Of a DNA stretch of 61,416 nt, positions 44,301-47,116 are shown piece after piece. Each line of letters starts with the position of its first letter. Position 1 is the first letter of the stretch. Made by a program: the position numbers and the translations under genes. Origin of the DNA: Priapulus caudatus (lineage: Eukaryota; Priapulida; Priapulimorpha; Priapulimorphida; Priapulidae). The stretch covers positions 46,478 to 107,893 of the forward strand of contig NW_014577258.1 of assembly GCF_000485595.1 (NCBI RefSeq), read 5' to 3'. The notes below the pieces were generated by a model. The model was not told where the DNA came from, did not search any database, and saw nothing but the letters and a program-made list of their open reading frames with translations.

Positions 44301-46708
44301 AAATATCCGTGTATCGATCCTTAATAAATGGGCATGAAATTATTTATTCTACTAAATAGGAATAAATGAAACAAATGCGGCCGATTTCCTCGCGTAATTA
44401 TTGTGGAAATTCGTGTATTTTCTGACCTTCATACTAACATATATGACTATACATTCACCTTTTCAGCGTGGCACTTCTTTTGAAAATTTACTGTACTCAA
44501 GGAGTACAGGAAATCACTTAAGATCACAATTAGATTTGAGTAGATTAAACTATTTAAGCTAGTTCGATTTCTACTGCCGTCGGCATCGTCTTCTTCGTGG
44601 GTGTACGGCCCTATATATTCCTCTATATCGAGCAAAATGTTATTTTAATGTATTAAAGCCAATCAACGACGCCTTTTTTACGACTGGCTAAAGTATACAA
44701 ATAATATACAATGTATATATTTATATATACATATCTGCACACATGATATAGGATTGAAATAGATAGAATAAACTAGATATGTTTATCTAAAAGCTAATAT
44801 GGTGTCATGAACTTGTTCACCGCCGACCGTGATTAACAGTGAATAATATATTACATCACAAAGCAATCTTTGGGTAGCACATAATACTAGGTACACGCGC
44901 ACACCCTCGGTGAGTGCAACTTCCAAATACACATAAACGAACCGTAACGCAATAGTTCCGCCACACAGAAGTACACCATACGCTTACAGAAGTAGTCTAT
45001 ACACGAATAGATACGAATAAAAGACCCACGAACCTTGCCATATGTACATAGATGGGTTCCCGCATCTACGTACGTAGGCCTACGTACCTATTCTCGGGAA
45101 GGTAACTTGAGGGTGACGACAGTCTTACTCTGCCGTTACGGAGTCGCTCCCTCAATAGTAAGCACCGAATCGCGCCGCTCCTCCTTTACTCAGCATCATC
45201 ACCTGTTTCCCACGACGGGCTTCGCGCGCCTGCAACACGGAGAAACCTGCGTGAGCGCGGTCACCTGCATATAGCGGACACCTAGCTGTCTAGGAAGGAC
45301 GCATTTGGCGTTATCATCAGCTGCGTCTCCACCACGGGCTTAATGCGTCTGGAAAGGTGGGAAATACGGTGAACCCTGTATTAGCGGTCACTTGTATATA
45401 CCGACGCCTGTACATAATATGTAAATGGTCAATATCGTTGCTGATACATGGGCAATAGCAATAGCAATTGGCGAACTTCTCATGGTCAATCTCCTATAAA
45501 CGCAATGGCTTTACCTCTCCCCCCCCACACACAAACACACCCGGCCAAAATATGTTAGCTATGGCCTCGGTTACAGTATAGTTCTCACCTGTGCACGCCG
45601 CGTTTCGGCTAGTTATCACTGTGCAAACCCGCGTTACGCCATAATTTCCCACCTGTGCACCGCCCGCGTTACGCGCCATAGTTATTCACCTGTGCACGAC
45701 CACGTTACGGCATAGTTTTCACCTGTGCACGACCACGTTACGGCATATTTCTCACCTGTTCACACCCGCGTTACGGCATCGTTCTCACCTGAACGTAATG
45801 GCGCCCGTCGGCATGGCAGCGCCGGCGCCCGTATCATGCAGACGCCCTATCTTCAGCCGTCTGTAGGTGTTCGTGAGGGAATGACAGACGATGATGGTCA
45901 TTGACCCCTGGTTGACCTCCGGTAGCTCGGGGAAGCCATTCAGAATCGTCAGCCATGCTGGAGGATTAATTACGACTGATTGAGATTAAATTAACGAATA
46001 TATATTGAGAATAAATACGGTGGTATTGAAAACGGTCAGGATTAAGAATTTAATAAATTTCATTAGTCCAACGACTTATTAATATTAGCAATCAAATAAC
46101 ATGAACGATTAAGTAAGATTAAATAACTAAATGTTAAAGACAACAGTTAAATAATTAACAATTAATTAACATTACTGCTGTTAATTAAATTTAAAATTCA
46201 GTTAAACACGATTGCGAGATGCAATCATATCTCTATCAAGATTACAAACTGATTAGAATTACGAAGTCTCCGTAAAATAATAGTATGCGGTTCCCGTTTT
46301 TTTCTATAAACCTTTGTTAGCGATACCGTATTGTTATATATTAACGAAAGCTCATATGCTAACTTATCGATTCTTAACGATCTTAACTTAAATTGTTAAA
46401 AGTTTATTAGTTTTAATTGCACATGTAGCTATACTATAATAATATATTTATTCCACAAATAATAATTAAGTCGGTTAATTAAACTCATTAAAGTAGATAT
46501 GATAATGCGAGCGGTACATTAACGTAAGAAAATACAACATACGTGTGTAACGATTTACAACGGTTCAAGAATCAATACACTGATATAACTAAATAAACAA
46601 AATGTTATTTTTTATTCACGCCTGATAACACTTACCGTGCACTGCTAGCAGTTTCGCGCACAGAACGAACAGAATCACAAATCGACCGCCAGTTATTCTT
46701 ATTTTCAT
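8036..46708 (-). CDS. TEK-like: Tie/TEK-like receptor, extracellular part (whole locus, rearranged)
   Basis: This multi-exon gene encodes a secreted-side receptor ectodomain. The domain order signal peptide, Ig1, Ig2, EGF series, Ig3, FN3 series is the order known for Tie receptor tyrosine kinases. Cysteine spacing supports this: the Ig2/EGF1 junction reads Cys-x8-Cys with a WGxEC end, as in TEK, and EGF2 carries the long middle insert typical of Tie EGF2. Family knowledge predicts a plasma-membrane kinase binding angiopoietin-type ligands, but no transmembrane or kinase exon is visible here, so catalytic function is inferred. Most individual exons obey GT/AG and phase arithmetic. The locus also contains extra copies of the Ig2-EGF4 block and an inverted FN3 segment, so no single clean transcript can be read. 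The last two exons (FN3-5) lie on the opposite strand. An alternative is another Ig-EGF-FN3 receptor outside the Tie family. Confidence 0.72.
8215..8418. mobile_element. MITE with 9-bp TSD, intron of FN3-5
   Basis: A perfect 9-bp direct repeat, GTAACTATA, flanks the element at 8206-8214 and 8419-8427. The ends are inverted repeats containing GGGTCTATGTCCCCCAGG (8225-8242 and its complement near 8391-8410), and both termini begin with GCT. There is no coding capacity. A 9-bp target duplication is the usual size for Mutator-like elements, so a non-autonomous MULE is the best guess. It shares its GGTCTATGTC core with 34902-35079. Confidence 0.8.
8464..8516. repeat. (TA)n microsatellite
   Basis: This is a TA repeat with palindromic flanks (ATAACAATATA / TATATTGTTATAT). 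It is simple sequence in the FN3-5 intron. Confidence 0.9.
8701..8820 (+). CDS. FN3-5 domain, second-half exon (5' end uncertain)
   Basis: The donor is ATACAG/GTAACG after codon 3 of a Gln, phase 0. The translation [15 protein letters not shown] followed by [13 protein letters not shown] is the E-F region of an FN3 domain, with the usual L-x-P-x-T/S-x-Y signature. The acceptor is not clear: AG dinucleotides at 8700, 8712 and 8733 give different phases, and only 8712 or 8733 fit phase 0. The final G strand would need one more exon, not found before the CA repeats. Confidence 0.6.
8826..9298. repeat. CA-rich microsatellites flanking a ~60-bp minisatellite
   Basis: Bases 8826-9030 are ACGC/ACAC simple sequence. 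Bases 9034-9258 hold four diverged copies of a unit of about 60 bp beginning AGATCTGTGT and ending with CTTCACACACGGTGTAG. Bases 9259-9298 are pure CA. The junction between the two arms of the inverted duplication must lie here or just after. Confidence 0.85.
9840..9896. repeat. (CACG)n/(CA)n microsatellite
   Basis: Simple CACG and CA repeat in the intron after FN3-4. It is the right-arm partner of the GT tract at 7436-7552. Confidence 0.9.
10008..10122 (-). CDS. FN3-4 domain, second-half exon
   Basis: The acceptor is GATTTTAG and the donor is TCAG/GTGAGACC. The length of 115 bases gives phase 0 to 1. The translation starts [18 protein letters not shown] and continues through an [17 protein letters not shown] tail. 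It therefore carries the FN3 L-x-P-x-T-x-Y signature and the G strand. Joined to 10590-10771 it completes a 99-residue domain. A (CA)n-rich intron lies downstream. Confidence 0.88.
10125..10580. other. Intron with dispersed-repeat fragment
   Basis: The stretch is AT-rich. Bases 10240-10335 hold a recurrent motif (GGTTTCACCGTGTAA-like, then GACACCTGTCTATAAAGGACAC) also seen near 36430, 45370 and 58070-58170, with a run of Gs at 10234-10246. This looks like a decayed dispersed element. I see no gene. Confidence 0.5.
10590..10771 (-). CDS. FN3-4 domain, first-half exon
   Basis: The acceptor is CCCTTTTCAG and the donor is CGACAG/GTGAGA. The length of 182 bases gives phase 1 to 0. The translation has [16 protein letters not shown], then DVGWEPI with the conserved Trp, a CLRSNG turn and a QYEYSVSD strand. 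This is an FN3 N-terminal half with a longer C'-E segment ([16 protein letters not shown]) than its siblings. It pairs with 10008-10122. Confidence 0.9.
10958..11062. repeat. (ACGC)n/(CA)n microsatellite
   Basis: Almost pure ACGC tetranucleotide followed by CA, in the intron between FN3-3b and FN3-4a. It begins about 25 bases beyond the FN3-3b donor. It generates long Thr-His or Cys-Val frames that are not genes. Confidence 0.95.
11089..11263 (-). CDS. FN3-3 domain, second-half exon
   Basis: The acceptor is ATCTTTTCAG and the donor is GAAGCAG/GTACCG. The length of 175 bases gives phase 0 to 1. The translation begins [17 protein letters not shown], then [20 protein letters not shown] with the FN3 Tyr signature, and ends [13 protein letters not shown]. 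It completes the domain begun at 11498-11628. A degraded inverted copy lies at 5570-5740. Confidence 0.9.
11498..11628 (-). CDS. FN3-3 domain, first-half exon
   Basis: The acceptor is GGTTTTACAG and the donor is CGCAAG/GTATAC. The length of 131 bases gives phase 1 to 0. The translation [19 protein letters not shown] then [19 protein letters not shown] is a textbook FN3 A-C' region with the conserved Trp and the N-x-T-G-Y turn. NFS and NMT are potential N-glycosylation sites. Confidence 0.9.
11755..11966. repeat. AAC/AAG/AAT trinucleotide repeats
   Basis: Interrupted AAC, AAG and AAT runs, strongly purine-biased. The apparent Leu/Val/Phe-rich minus-strand frames here are artefacts of the repeat. 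Confidence 0.95.
12144..12259 (-). CDS. FN3-2 domain, third exon
   Basis: The acceptor is CGTTTTGCAG and the donor is AATG/GTAGGT. The length of 116 bases gives phase 2 to 1. The translation [19 protein letters not shown] carries the L-x-P-G-x-x-Y signature, followed by [19 protein letters not shown], the G strand. Its first base completes an AG/C serine codon with exon 12675-12784. Unlike the other FN3 domains, this one is split by a phase-2 intron. Confidence 0.9.
12675..12784 (-). CDS. FN3-2 domain, middle exon
   Basis: The acceptor is GTGTGTTGTAG and the donor is CACCAG/GTGACT. The length of 110 bases gives phase 0 to 2. The translation [20 protein letters not shown] then [16 protein letters not shown] covers strands C to E. 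It fits directly after the TGGATC end of exon 13125-13204. Confidence 0.88.
13125..13204 (-). CDS. FN3-2 domain, first exon
   Basis: The acceptor is GAACTTTCAG and the donor is TGGATC/GTGAGT. The length of 80 bases gives phase 1 to 0. The translation [19 protein letters not shown] then DISLSWI supplies strands A and B and the conserved Trp of FN3-2. Together the three exons give 306 bases (102 residues). It is too short to be noticed as an open frame; I found it by looking for the missing N-terminal strands. The phase-1 end of FN3-1b (18447) joins it. Confidence 0.82.
13205..13458. other. AT-rich intron and flank of the retrotransposon
   Basis: Contains AAT/AATAAC simple sequence (13255-13285, 13330-13440). 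Nothing coding is seen. Confidence 0.6.
13752..14761 (+). pseudogene. Retrotransposon N-terminal region with Myb-like DNA-binding motif
   Basis: The first frame (13752-14004) runs from [10 protein letters not shown] to a TAG at 14004-14006. The same frame continues as a Trp-spaced block ([16 protein letters not shown] ... IWRGRNPN ... [15 protein letters not shown]) that looks like the helix-turn-helix segment found upstream of RT in this LINE group. A frame change near 14399-14470 leads into a KRVQKRK-rich basic stretch ending at 14761. Broken; no function expected. Confidence 0.7.
14866..15437 (+). pseudogene. Retrotransposon reverse transcriptase, fingers region (5' of gap)
   Basis: The frame contains the pre-RT helix (FYRHLNEQQ) and conserved finger motifs: [15 protein letters not shown] and then [18 protein letters not shown], the typical RT motif 1/2 region of LINEs. 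It shifts near 15390 just before the N run. RT copies element RNA at a nicked chromosomal target in the nucleus (family knowledge). Confidence 0.85.
15438..16004. other. Assembly gap (567 N)
   Basis: Run of Ns within the RT. It should contain RT motif A. The reverse complement of 1-300 spans the same interval in a degraded form and is shorter than the gap estimate. Confidence 1.
16005..17314 (+). pseudogene. Retrotransposon reverse transcriptase palm/thumb and CCHC motif
   Basis: After the gap, [18 protein letters not shown] is RT motif B. HLLYMDDL (about 16199-16222) is motif C with the catalytic YxDD. A stop soon follows at 16230-16232, and the frame resumes from about 16325 with [10 protein letters not shown], a thumb motif. 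Near 17155-17215 a C-x2-C-x8-H-x4-C pattern followed by YINRHNKVA matches the zinc-knuckle-like region that precedes the endonuclease in RLE LINEs. The frame ends at 17314. Confidence 0.85.
17453..17719 (+). pseudogene. Retrotransposon restriction-like endonuclease (PD-D/E-x-K)
   Basis: [18 protein letters not shown] then [12 protein letters not shown] and [13 protein letters not shown] form the signature of the C-terminal endonuclease of R2/R4-type elements. The D of DVAVPD and the KE pair are the presumed catalytic residues. The domain nicks target DNA to prime reverse transcription. It is separated from the RT frame by a frame break at 17314-17453. Confidence 0.82.
17801..18094. other. Intron with GAT and ACA microsatellites
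   Basis: Bases 17885-17915 are GAT-rich and 18018-18072 are (ACA)n. No gene seen. Confidence 0.7.
18100..18418. mobile_element. MITE-like element with CAGGCCCGTAGG ends
   Basis: CAGGCCCGTAGG opens the element and its complement CCTACGGGCCTG closes it at 18407-18418. A 5-bp duplication AGGTG flanks it (18095-18099, 18419-18423). No coding sequence is seen. It lies 28 bases from the FN3-1b donor and belongs with the CAG...CTG, 5-bp-TSD elements at 22463 and 47745. Confidence 0.75.
18447..18606 (-). CDS. FN3-1 domain, second-half exon
   Basis: The acceptor is GATTGCAG and the donor is GCTC/GTAAGT. The length of 160 bases gives phase 0 to 1. The translation [19 protein letters not shown] then [18 protein letters not shown] carries the FN3 Y-x-F/V signature, with [15 protein letters not shown] after it. 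NLT and NAT are potential N-glycosylation sites. Confidence 0.9.
18989..19140 (-). CDS. FN3-1 domain, first-half exon
   Basis: The acceptor is CATATGTTTCAG and the donor is CCTCAG/GTAGAG. The length of 152 bases gives phase 1 to 0. The translation [19 protein letters not shown] then [15 protein letters not shown] and [12 protein letters not shown] is the N-terminal half of an FN3 domain, with an acidic GGKEDD loop. It joins Ig3b (phase 1 end at 19385). Confidence 0.9.
19385..19536 (-). CDS. Ig3 domain, second-half exon
   Basis: The acceptor is GACTTCTATAG and the donor is GTAG/GTGCGT. The length of 152 bases gives phase 2 to 1. The translation [20 protein letters not shown], then [18 protein letters not shown] and QATLTIV is the D-x-G-like/Y-x-C strand F and strand G of an I/C2-set Ig domain. 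Its partner, Ig3a, is at 26628-26739 with a matching phase-2 end, so repeat copy A (20062-26511) falls inside this one domain's intron. Confidence 0.92.
19537..20060. other. Intron, with ACGC/CA microsatellite
   Basis: Bases 19862-19945 are ACGC and CA repeat, and 19946-20040 are CA-rich. Nothing coding. Confidence 0.7.
20995..21518 (-). pseudogene. Mucin-like segment plus EGF4 exon, copy A (frameshifted)
   Basis: Same exon as 37530-38051 with intact acceptor (TTCCCAG) and donor (AAA/GTAAGA). One extra base near 21165 breaks the [10 protein letters not shown] stretch, and another near 21056 breaks the EGF at the ATCSANGTC position. There are also extra SSANE.TTM repeat units relative to copy C. 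The frameshifts are at sites where copy C reads cleanly, so sequencing error is likely. Confidence 0.75.
21865..21985. repeat. (TA)n plus GGAGTAAATAATAAT hairpin, copy A
   Basis: TA repeat at 21865-21912, then ATCAGGAGTAAATAATAATAGAT and its complement ending TCACTC-TGATAT, forming a stem of about 25 bp around a 10-14-base loop. Repeated in copies B (31165-31280) and C (38404-38522). Confidence 0.8.
22275..22411 (-). CDS. EGF3 exon, copy A (one-base loss)
   Basis: The acceptor is TATTGGCAG and the donor is ACCA/GTGCAT. The translation has the opening [15 protein letters not shown], then [19 protein letters not shown] and [10 protein letters not shown]. This corresponds to the third EGF of Tie receptors. 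One base is missing in the GCAAACTG region (three T on the plus strand in copy C), shifting the frame; restoring it would give 138 bases, phase 1 to 1. Copy A uniquely keeps the TGC of GSCSE. Confidence 0.65.
22463..22773. mobile_element. MITE-like element (CAGGGCGAATCTAG ends), copy A
   Basis: The ends are inverted: CAGGGCGAATCTAG at the left and CTAGATCCGCCACTG at the right. TGTGT flanks both sides (22458-22462, 22774-22778). G-rich homopolymers lie near both ends. Copies: 31763-32065 and 39009-39312. Confidence 0.75.
22940..23290. repeat. Long (CA)/(ACGC)n microsatellite, copy A
   Basis: About 350 bases of CA and ACGC beginning roughly 20 bases downstream (on the minus strand) of the EGF2 donor at 23310. 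On the transcribed strand it is a GU-rich intron start. Copies at 32238-32600 and 39480-39835. Confidence 0.95.
23310..23465 (-). CDS. EGF2 exon, copy A (small indels)
   Basis: The donor is GAGA/GTAAGAAG and the acceptor TCTCCGCAG. The translation runs [28 protein letters not shown], then an [11 protein letters not shown] end visible in copy C. The long spacer between cysteines 2 and 3 is what Tie EGF2 shows. Three or more single-base losses break the frame near GGTGCG, GCGCCTGTC and TGGGACTG. Confidence 0.65.
23575..23870. repeat. Degenerate TTGAGACAGTAT minisatellite, copy A
   Basis: The intron is built from imperfect units of TTGAGACAG(TATTGAGACAG) mixed with CATAAAG and AAAAAACTTGAGA. 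Copies at 32880-33170 and 40120-40400. Confidence 0.85.
24190..24308 (-). CDS. EGF1 exon, copy A (small indels)
   Basis: The acceptor is AAGGTTGCAG and the donor is about TTGAAG/GTAGCT. The start [12 protein letters not shown] continues the Cys that ends Ig2 (TGCATC), giving C-x8-C as in TEK. The second half ([22 protein letters not shown]) is best read in copy C. Phase 0 at the 5' side agrees with the Ig2 donor. Confidence 0.65.
24622..24855. repeat. (TA)n-(GATA)n-(GA)n compound microsatellite, copy A
   Basis: TA 24622-24705, GATA 24708-24735, GA 24742-24855. The same compound array is in copy C (41176-41400). Copy B keeps only scrambled TA (33961-34040) and then jumps to block U2. Confidence 0.95.
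24918..25076 (-). CDS. Ig2 exon, copy A (frameshifted)
   Basis: The acceptor is GTGTATCTGCAG and the donor ATC/GTACGT. Readable segments are [14 protein letters not shown], then [13 protein letters not shown] and HGLVHLSC, that is the D-A-x-x-Y-x-C F strand and G strand of an Ig domain. One frame step is needed between ADA and YEC. The exon ends with the Cys that begins EGF1. A 5' extension ([15 protein letters not shown]) could belong to the same domain, since no separate first-half exon was found. Confidence 0.6.
25930..26088. mobile_element. MITE-like element, CAGTGGCGGATCC ends, copy A
   Basis: CAGTGGCGCGATCCAGG at one end and CTGGATCCGCCTG at the other, G/C homopolymers inside. Matches 42473-42631. 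No clear target duplication. Confidence 0.65.
26294..26511. mobile_element. MITE-like element cut by N gap, copy A
   Basis: Begins CAGGGTCGGATCCAGG and matches the first half of the complete copy at 42846-43319, stopping inside an internal palindrome at the gap. Confidence 0.7.
26512..26536. other. Assembly gap (25 N)
   Basis: Run of 25 Ns directly after a GGCGCCATG palindrome. Unique sequence follows from 26537. Confidence 1.
26628..26739 (-). CDS. Ig3 domain, first-half exon
   Basis: The acceptor is CGTGTTTTGCAG and the donor is GAGGG/GTAATC. The length of 112 bases gives phase 1 to 2, the same as Ig1a. The translation has [13 protein letters not shown] then [19 protein letters not shown] and NIREG, with the B-strand Cys and the C-strand start of an I/C2-set Ig domain. 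The GG/G junction to 19536 restores Gly and completes the domain. Everything between 19537 and 26627 is therefore intron or misplaced duplicate. Confidence 0.88.
26790..27430. other. AT-rich intron with (TA)n
   Basis: TA repeat at 26795-26865, then AT-rich unique sequence. No coding signal seen. Confidence 0.7.
27519..27647 (-). CDS. EGF5 exon (contains an in-frame TGA)
   Basis: The acceptor is TCGGGGGTAG and the donor GAAC/GTAAGT, a consensus match. The length of 129 bases gives phase 1 to 1. The translation is [11 protein letters not shown], stop, [17 protein letters not shown] and then [13 protein letters not shown]. All the EGF cysteines are present on both sides of the TGA in one frame, so the stop is a substitution, not a frameshift. 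Either a base error, a nonsense allele or a decaying exon. It feeds Ig3a. Confidence 0.78.
27850..28098. repeat. (GA)n microsatellite
   Basis: Imperfect GA tract with interruptions. Ser/Leu or Arg/Glu frames here are not genes. Confidence 0.95.
28134..28330 (-). CDS. Possible further EGF-like exon (frame uncertain)
   Basis: The donor CAGAAAG/GTAGAC ends in phase 1 and joins EGF5 to read [10 protein letters not shown]. Upstream, [14 protein letters not shown] resembles the opening x-C-x3-C of the neighbouring EGF exons, and another frame gives [10 protein letters not shown], also EGF-like. This suggests one or two frameshifts. No convincing acceptor was found. Confidence 0.4.
28340..29240. 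repeat. 31-bp satellite array
   Basis: About 28 imperfect tandem copies of a unit near CTATATAGAACTATCTCGTC followed by TTACACTAGAA. Variation is dominated by one-base deletions. It abuts copy B through a short stretch with degenerate CCTAACCCT repeats (29285-29330). Confidence 0.92.
30295..30811 (-). pseudogene. Mucin-like segment plus EGF4 exon, copy B (frameshifted)
   Basis: Acceptor and donor are preserved. Only short in-frame stretches survive ([18 protein letters not shown]). At least half a dozen single-base changes relative to copy C break the rest. Confidence 0.75.
31576..31711 (-). pseudogene. EGF3 exon, copy B (frameshifted)
   Basis: Same splice sites as copies A and C. It has an extra C in the GSCSE region, a lost G in the GGCGCAAAC region, and one fewer G in front of the donor. 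Confidence 0.7.
31763..32065. mobile_element. MITE-like element, copy B
   Basis: Counterpart of 22463-22773, same TGTGT flanks. Confidence 0.7.
32238..32600. repeat. Long (CA)/(ACGC)n microsatellite, copy B
   Basis: Counterpart of 22940-23290, next to the EGF2 donor. Confidence 0.95.
32615..32774 (-). pseudogene. EGF2 exon, copy B (frameshifted)
   Basis: Donor GAGA/GTAAGAAG preserved; the acceptor region reads CCCGCAG/CGCTG. Cysteine-rich EGF2 sequence in mixed frames. Confidence 0.7.
33531..33652 (-). pseudogene. EGF1 exon, copy B (frameshifted)
   Basis: The acceptor AAGGTTGCAG is kept. The WGAECENEC region is readable by eye only after small corrections, and the donor region is scrambled (GGAAGACAGG). 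Confidence 0.65.
34043..34307. mobile_element. Right half of a MITE-like element
   Basis: Corresponds to the second half of 42846-43319, ending CCTGGATCCGCCCCTG. The left half is absent because copy B is truncated. Confidence 0.7.
34902..35079. mobile_element. MITE with 9-bp TSD and long inverted repeats
   Basis: Flanked by GTTAGTGTT at 34893-34901 and 35080-35088. Arms of about 70 bp (GGGTCTATGTC...CTGTTTGACCTGGCTCGTTT and its complement) enclose CCTAACCCT repeats and a TA run. Shares the GGTCTATGTC core and the 9-bp TSD with 8215-8418. Confidence 0.85.
35465..35653 (-). other. Open stretch conserved in both U2 copies, function unknown
   Basis: A minus-strand frame with [15 protein letters not shown] is kept with few changes at 44447-44635. 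No recognisable domain or reliable splice sites. It may be intron sequence that happens to be open. Confidence 0.25.
36141..36286 (-). CDS. Ig1 domain, second-half exon (U2 first copy, intact)
   Basis: The acceptor is CGTGTTGCAG and the donor ATAG/GTACGT. The length of 146 bases gives phase 2 to 1, as in Ig3b. The translation has [18 protein letters not shown], then [17 protein letters not shown] and [11 protein letters not shown], with the G-A-Y-Y-C F strand of a V/I-set Ig domain. It resembles the GAYFC stretch of TEK Ig1. The partner, Ig1a, is at 45789-45957. The second copy (45088-45229) has lost four bases. Confidence 0.88.
36366..36410 (-). pseudogene. Partial duplicate of the Ig1b exon start
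   Basis: After a CCACCTTTCCAG acceptor, [12 protein letters not shown] mirrors the [12 protein letters not shown] start of Ig1b in the same phase. Similarity ends after about 40 bases and a TAG follows. The same relic is at 45318-45358. Confidence 0.6.
36636..36816. repeat. 33-bp minisatellite carrying repeated splice-donor motifs
   Basis: Five to six units on the minus strand of CACAGGTGAGAACTATGCCG plus TAACGCGGGTTTG. The unit matches the exon-intron boundary of Ig1a (TTCAG/GTGAGAACGATGCCGTAACG). Period 33 is a multiple of three and the minus frame stays open (CTGGNYAVTRA-like 11-mers). Confidence 0.85.
37530..38051 (-). CDS. Mucin-like segment plus EGF4 exon, copy C (intact)
   Basis: The acceptor is TATGTTACCAG and the donor CGAAA/GTAAGA. 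The length of 522 bases gives phase 1 to 1. Roughly the first 115 residues are rich in Thr, Ser, Asn and Ala, with repeated NET-type sequons ([29 protein letters not shown]), so heavy N- and O-glycosylation is expected. The last about 45 residues, from [18 protein letters not shown] to [13 protein letters not shown], form one EGF-like domain. Tie receptors of vertebrates do not have this mucin insert as far as I know. This is the only one of three copies with an unbroken frame. Confidence 0.88.
38404..38522. repeat. (TA)n plus GGAGTGAATAATAAT hairpin, copy C
   Basis: A TA tract, then a stem of about 26 bp (TATCAGGAGTGAATAATAAT with its complement) around a short loop. Confidence 0.8.
38819..38957 (-). 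CDS. EGF3 exon, copy C
   Basis: The acceptor is ATTGGCAG. Read in one frame: [18 protein letters not shown], then [17 protein letters not shown] and [10 protein letters not shown]. Compared with copy A it has TCTCAGG where A has TGCAGCG, replacing a Cys, and one more G at the donor (ACCAG/GTGCAT), which would alter the exit phase. The consensus of A and C gives 138 bases. Confidence 0.72.
39009..39312. mobile_element. MITE-like element, copy C
   Basis: Counterpart of 22463-22773. Confidence 0.7.
39480..39835. repeat. Long (CA)/(ACGC)n microsatellite, copy C
   Basis: Counterpart of 22940-23290. Confidence 0.95.
39853..40014 (-). CDS. EGF2 exon, copy C
   Basis: The acceptor is TTTCTCCGCAG and the donor GAGA/GTAAGAAG. 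The translation begins [17 protein letters not shown] and ends [19 protein letters not shown] frameshift lies between (GGTCCAGCG) where copy A reads [10 protein letters not shown]. Consensus cysteines match the long-loop EGF2 of Tie receptors. Confidence 0.72.
40744..40864 (-). CDS. EGF1 exon, copy C
   Basis: The acceptor is AAGGTTGCAG. The 3' half is clean: [20 protein letters not shown]. The 5' half has one or two indels in the WGAECENEC region, best read in copy A. The donor is uncertain (GGAAG/GACAGC here, GTAGCT in copy A). Confidence 0.68.
41176..41400. repeat. (TA)n-(GATA)n-(GA)n compound microsatellite, copy C
   Basis: Counterpart of 24622-24855. Confidence 0.95.
41453..41616 (-). 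CDS. Ig2 exon, copy C (frameshifted)
   Basis: Same acceptor (GTATCTGCAG) and donor (ATC/GTACGT) as copy A. The D-A-G-L-Y-E-C-Y motif of an Ig F strand is recovered across one frame step near GACGCGGACTGTAC, followed by [17 protein letters not shown]. The exon ends with the first Cys of EGF1. Confidence 0.6.
42473..42631. mobile_element. MITE-like element, CAGTGGCGGATCC ends, copy C
   Basis: CAGTGGCGGATCCAGG at the left and CTGGATCCGCTTG at the right. Counterpart of 25930-26088. Confidence 0.7.
42846..43319. mobile_element. MITE-like element with internal palindrome (complete copy)
   Basis: Begins CAGGGGTCGAATCCAGG and ends CCTGGATCCGCCCCCTG. An internal palindrome CAGTGGCGCCATG/CATGGCGCCGCCACTG sits at about 43036-43070, exactly where copy A stops at an N gap and copy B restarts. 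Confidence 0.75.
43917..44075. mobile_element. MITE with 9-bp TSD, second copy
   Basis: Flanked by GTTAGTGTT at 43908-43916 and 44076-44084. Identical layout to 34902-35079 with a shorter TA centre. Confidence 0.8.
45088..45229 (-). pseudogene. Ig1 second-half exon, U2 second copy (four one-base deletions)
   Basis: Same splice sites as 36141-36286 but 142 instead of 146 bases. Single bases are missing from CGGGG, TCCTG, CTAC and CCCC runs. These break the frame although this copy occupies the natural position next to Ig1a. Homopolymer losses point to sequencing error. Confidence 0.75.
45575..45788. repeat. 33-bp minisatellite of splice-donor motifs, second array
   Basis: Six or seven noisy units, merging directly into the true Ig1a donor at 45783-45788. 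Each preserved unit has CAGGTGAGAA on the minus strand. Confidence 0.85.
45789..45957 (-). CDS. Ig1 domain, first-half exon
   Basis: The acceptor is TAATCCTCCAG and the donor TTCAG/GTGAGA. The length of 169 bases gives phase 1 to 2. The translation [19 protein letters not shown] then [20 protein letters not shown] has the B-strand Cys and resembles the LILINSLPL...SLTC start of TEK Ig1. G/CA joins the signal-peptide exon, and AG/G joins Ig1b. The donor is the founder of the adjacent 33-bp array. Confidence 0.88.
45960..46630. other. Intron 1, AT-rich
   Basis: Very AT-rich with TTAAT-type degenerate repeats. No coding signal. Confidence 0.7.
46636..46708 (-). CDS. Signal-peptide exon (start codon of the receptor)
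   Basis: ATG at 46708 opens [15 protein letters not shown] then LCAKLLAVH, a basic n-region and a hydrophobic core with a small-residue cleavage site, followed by the donor CACG/GTAAGT in phase 1. The 73 bases fit the phase-1 acceptor of Ig1a. Targeting to the secretory pathway is expected. I chose this ATG because it is the only one with a signal peptide and a consensus donor in the right phase. Confidence 0.85.
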
Positions 46709-46739
46709 TCTTGCGTCTGGTCAGTCTTCCAAAATCGTT

Positions 46740-47076
46740 GTCATAATAACGGACGATATTTTATTTTTCATTTAAGTCGACGACTATCCCAAGTAATGAT
46801 CACATTAACGTAACGTTCCACACACCTTTCCCGTGCGCGCGAGCATATATGTATATTTGTATAGAGAGATAGAGCATGGGGAGGCCACATGCACCTTGTT
46901 AACTCGTAAAATCTGTGAATGCACTCTTCTCTTCCTGCAGGAACATCCTGACCTGTAGATATCACCCCTCCAGGTACCGGGGAAATATACCACCTCACCA
47001 TATCCTGATATCACAACTAAGAAAATTGCACAATGTTCACACGACCTGTGTACACTCGCACCTCGTTCCATGCCCA

Positions 47077-47116
<40 letters not shown>

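Larger units (their letters stand above)
43059..45795. repeat. Repeat block U2, second copy
   Basis: Counterpart of 34043-36816, continuous with unique sequence carrying Ig1a and the signal peptide. This is the copy in the natural gene position. Confidence 0.88.

Noticed and set aside
44447-44635. Small gene in U2 with [15 protein letters not shown]
   Set aside because: Conserved only because the block is duplicated; no independent evidence of coding.
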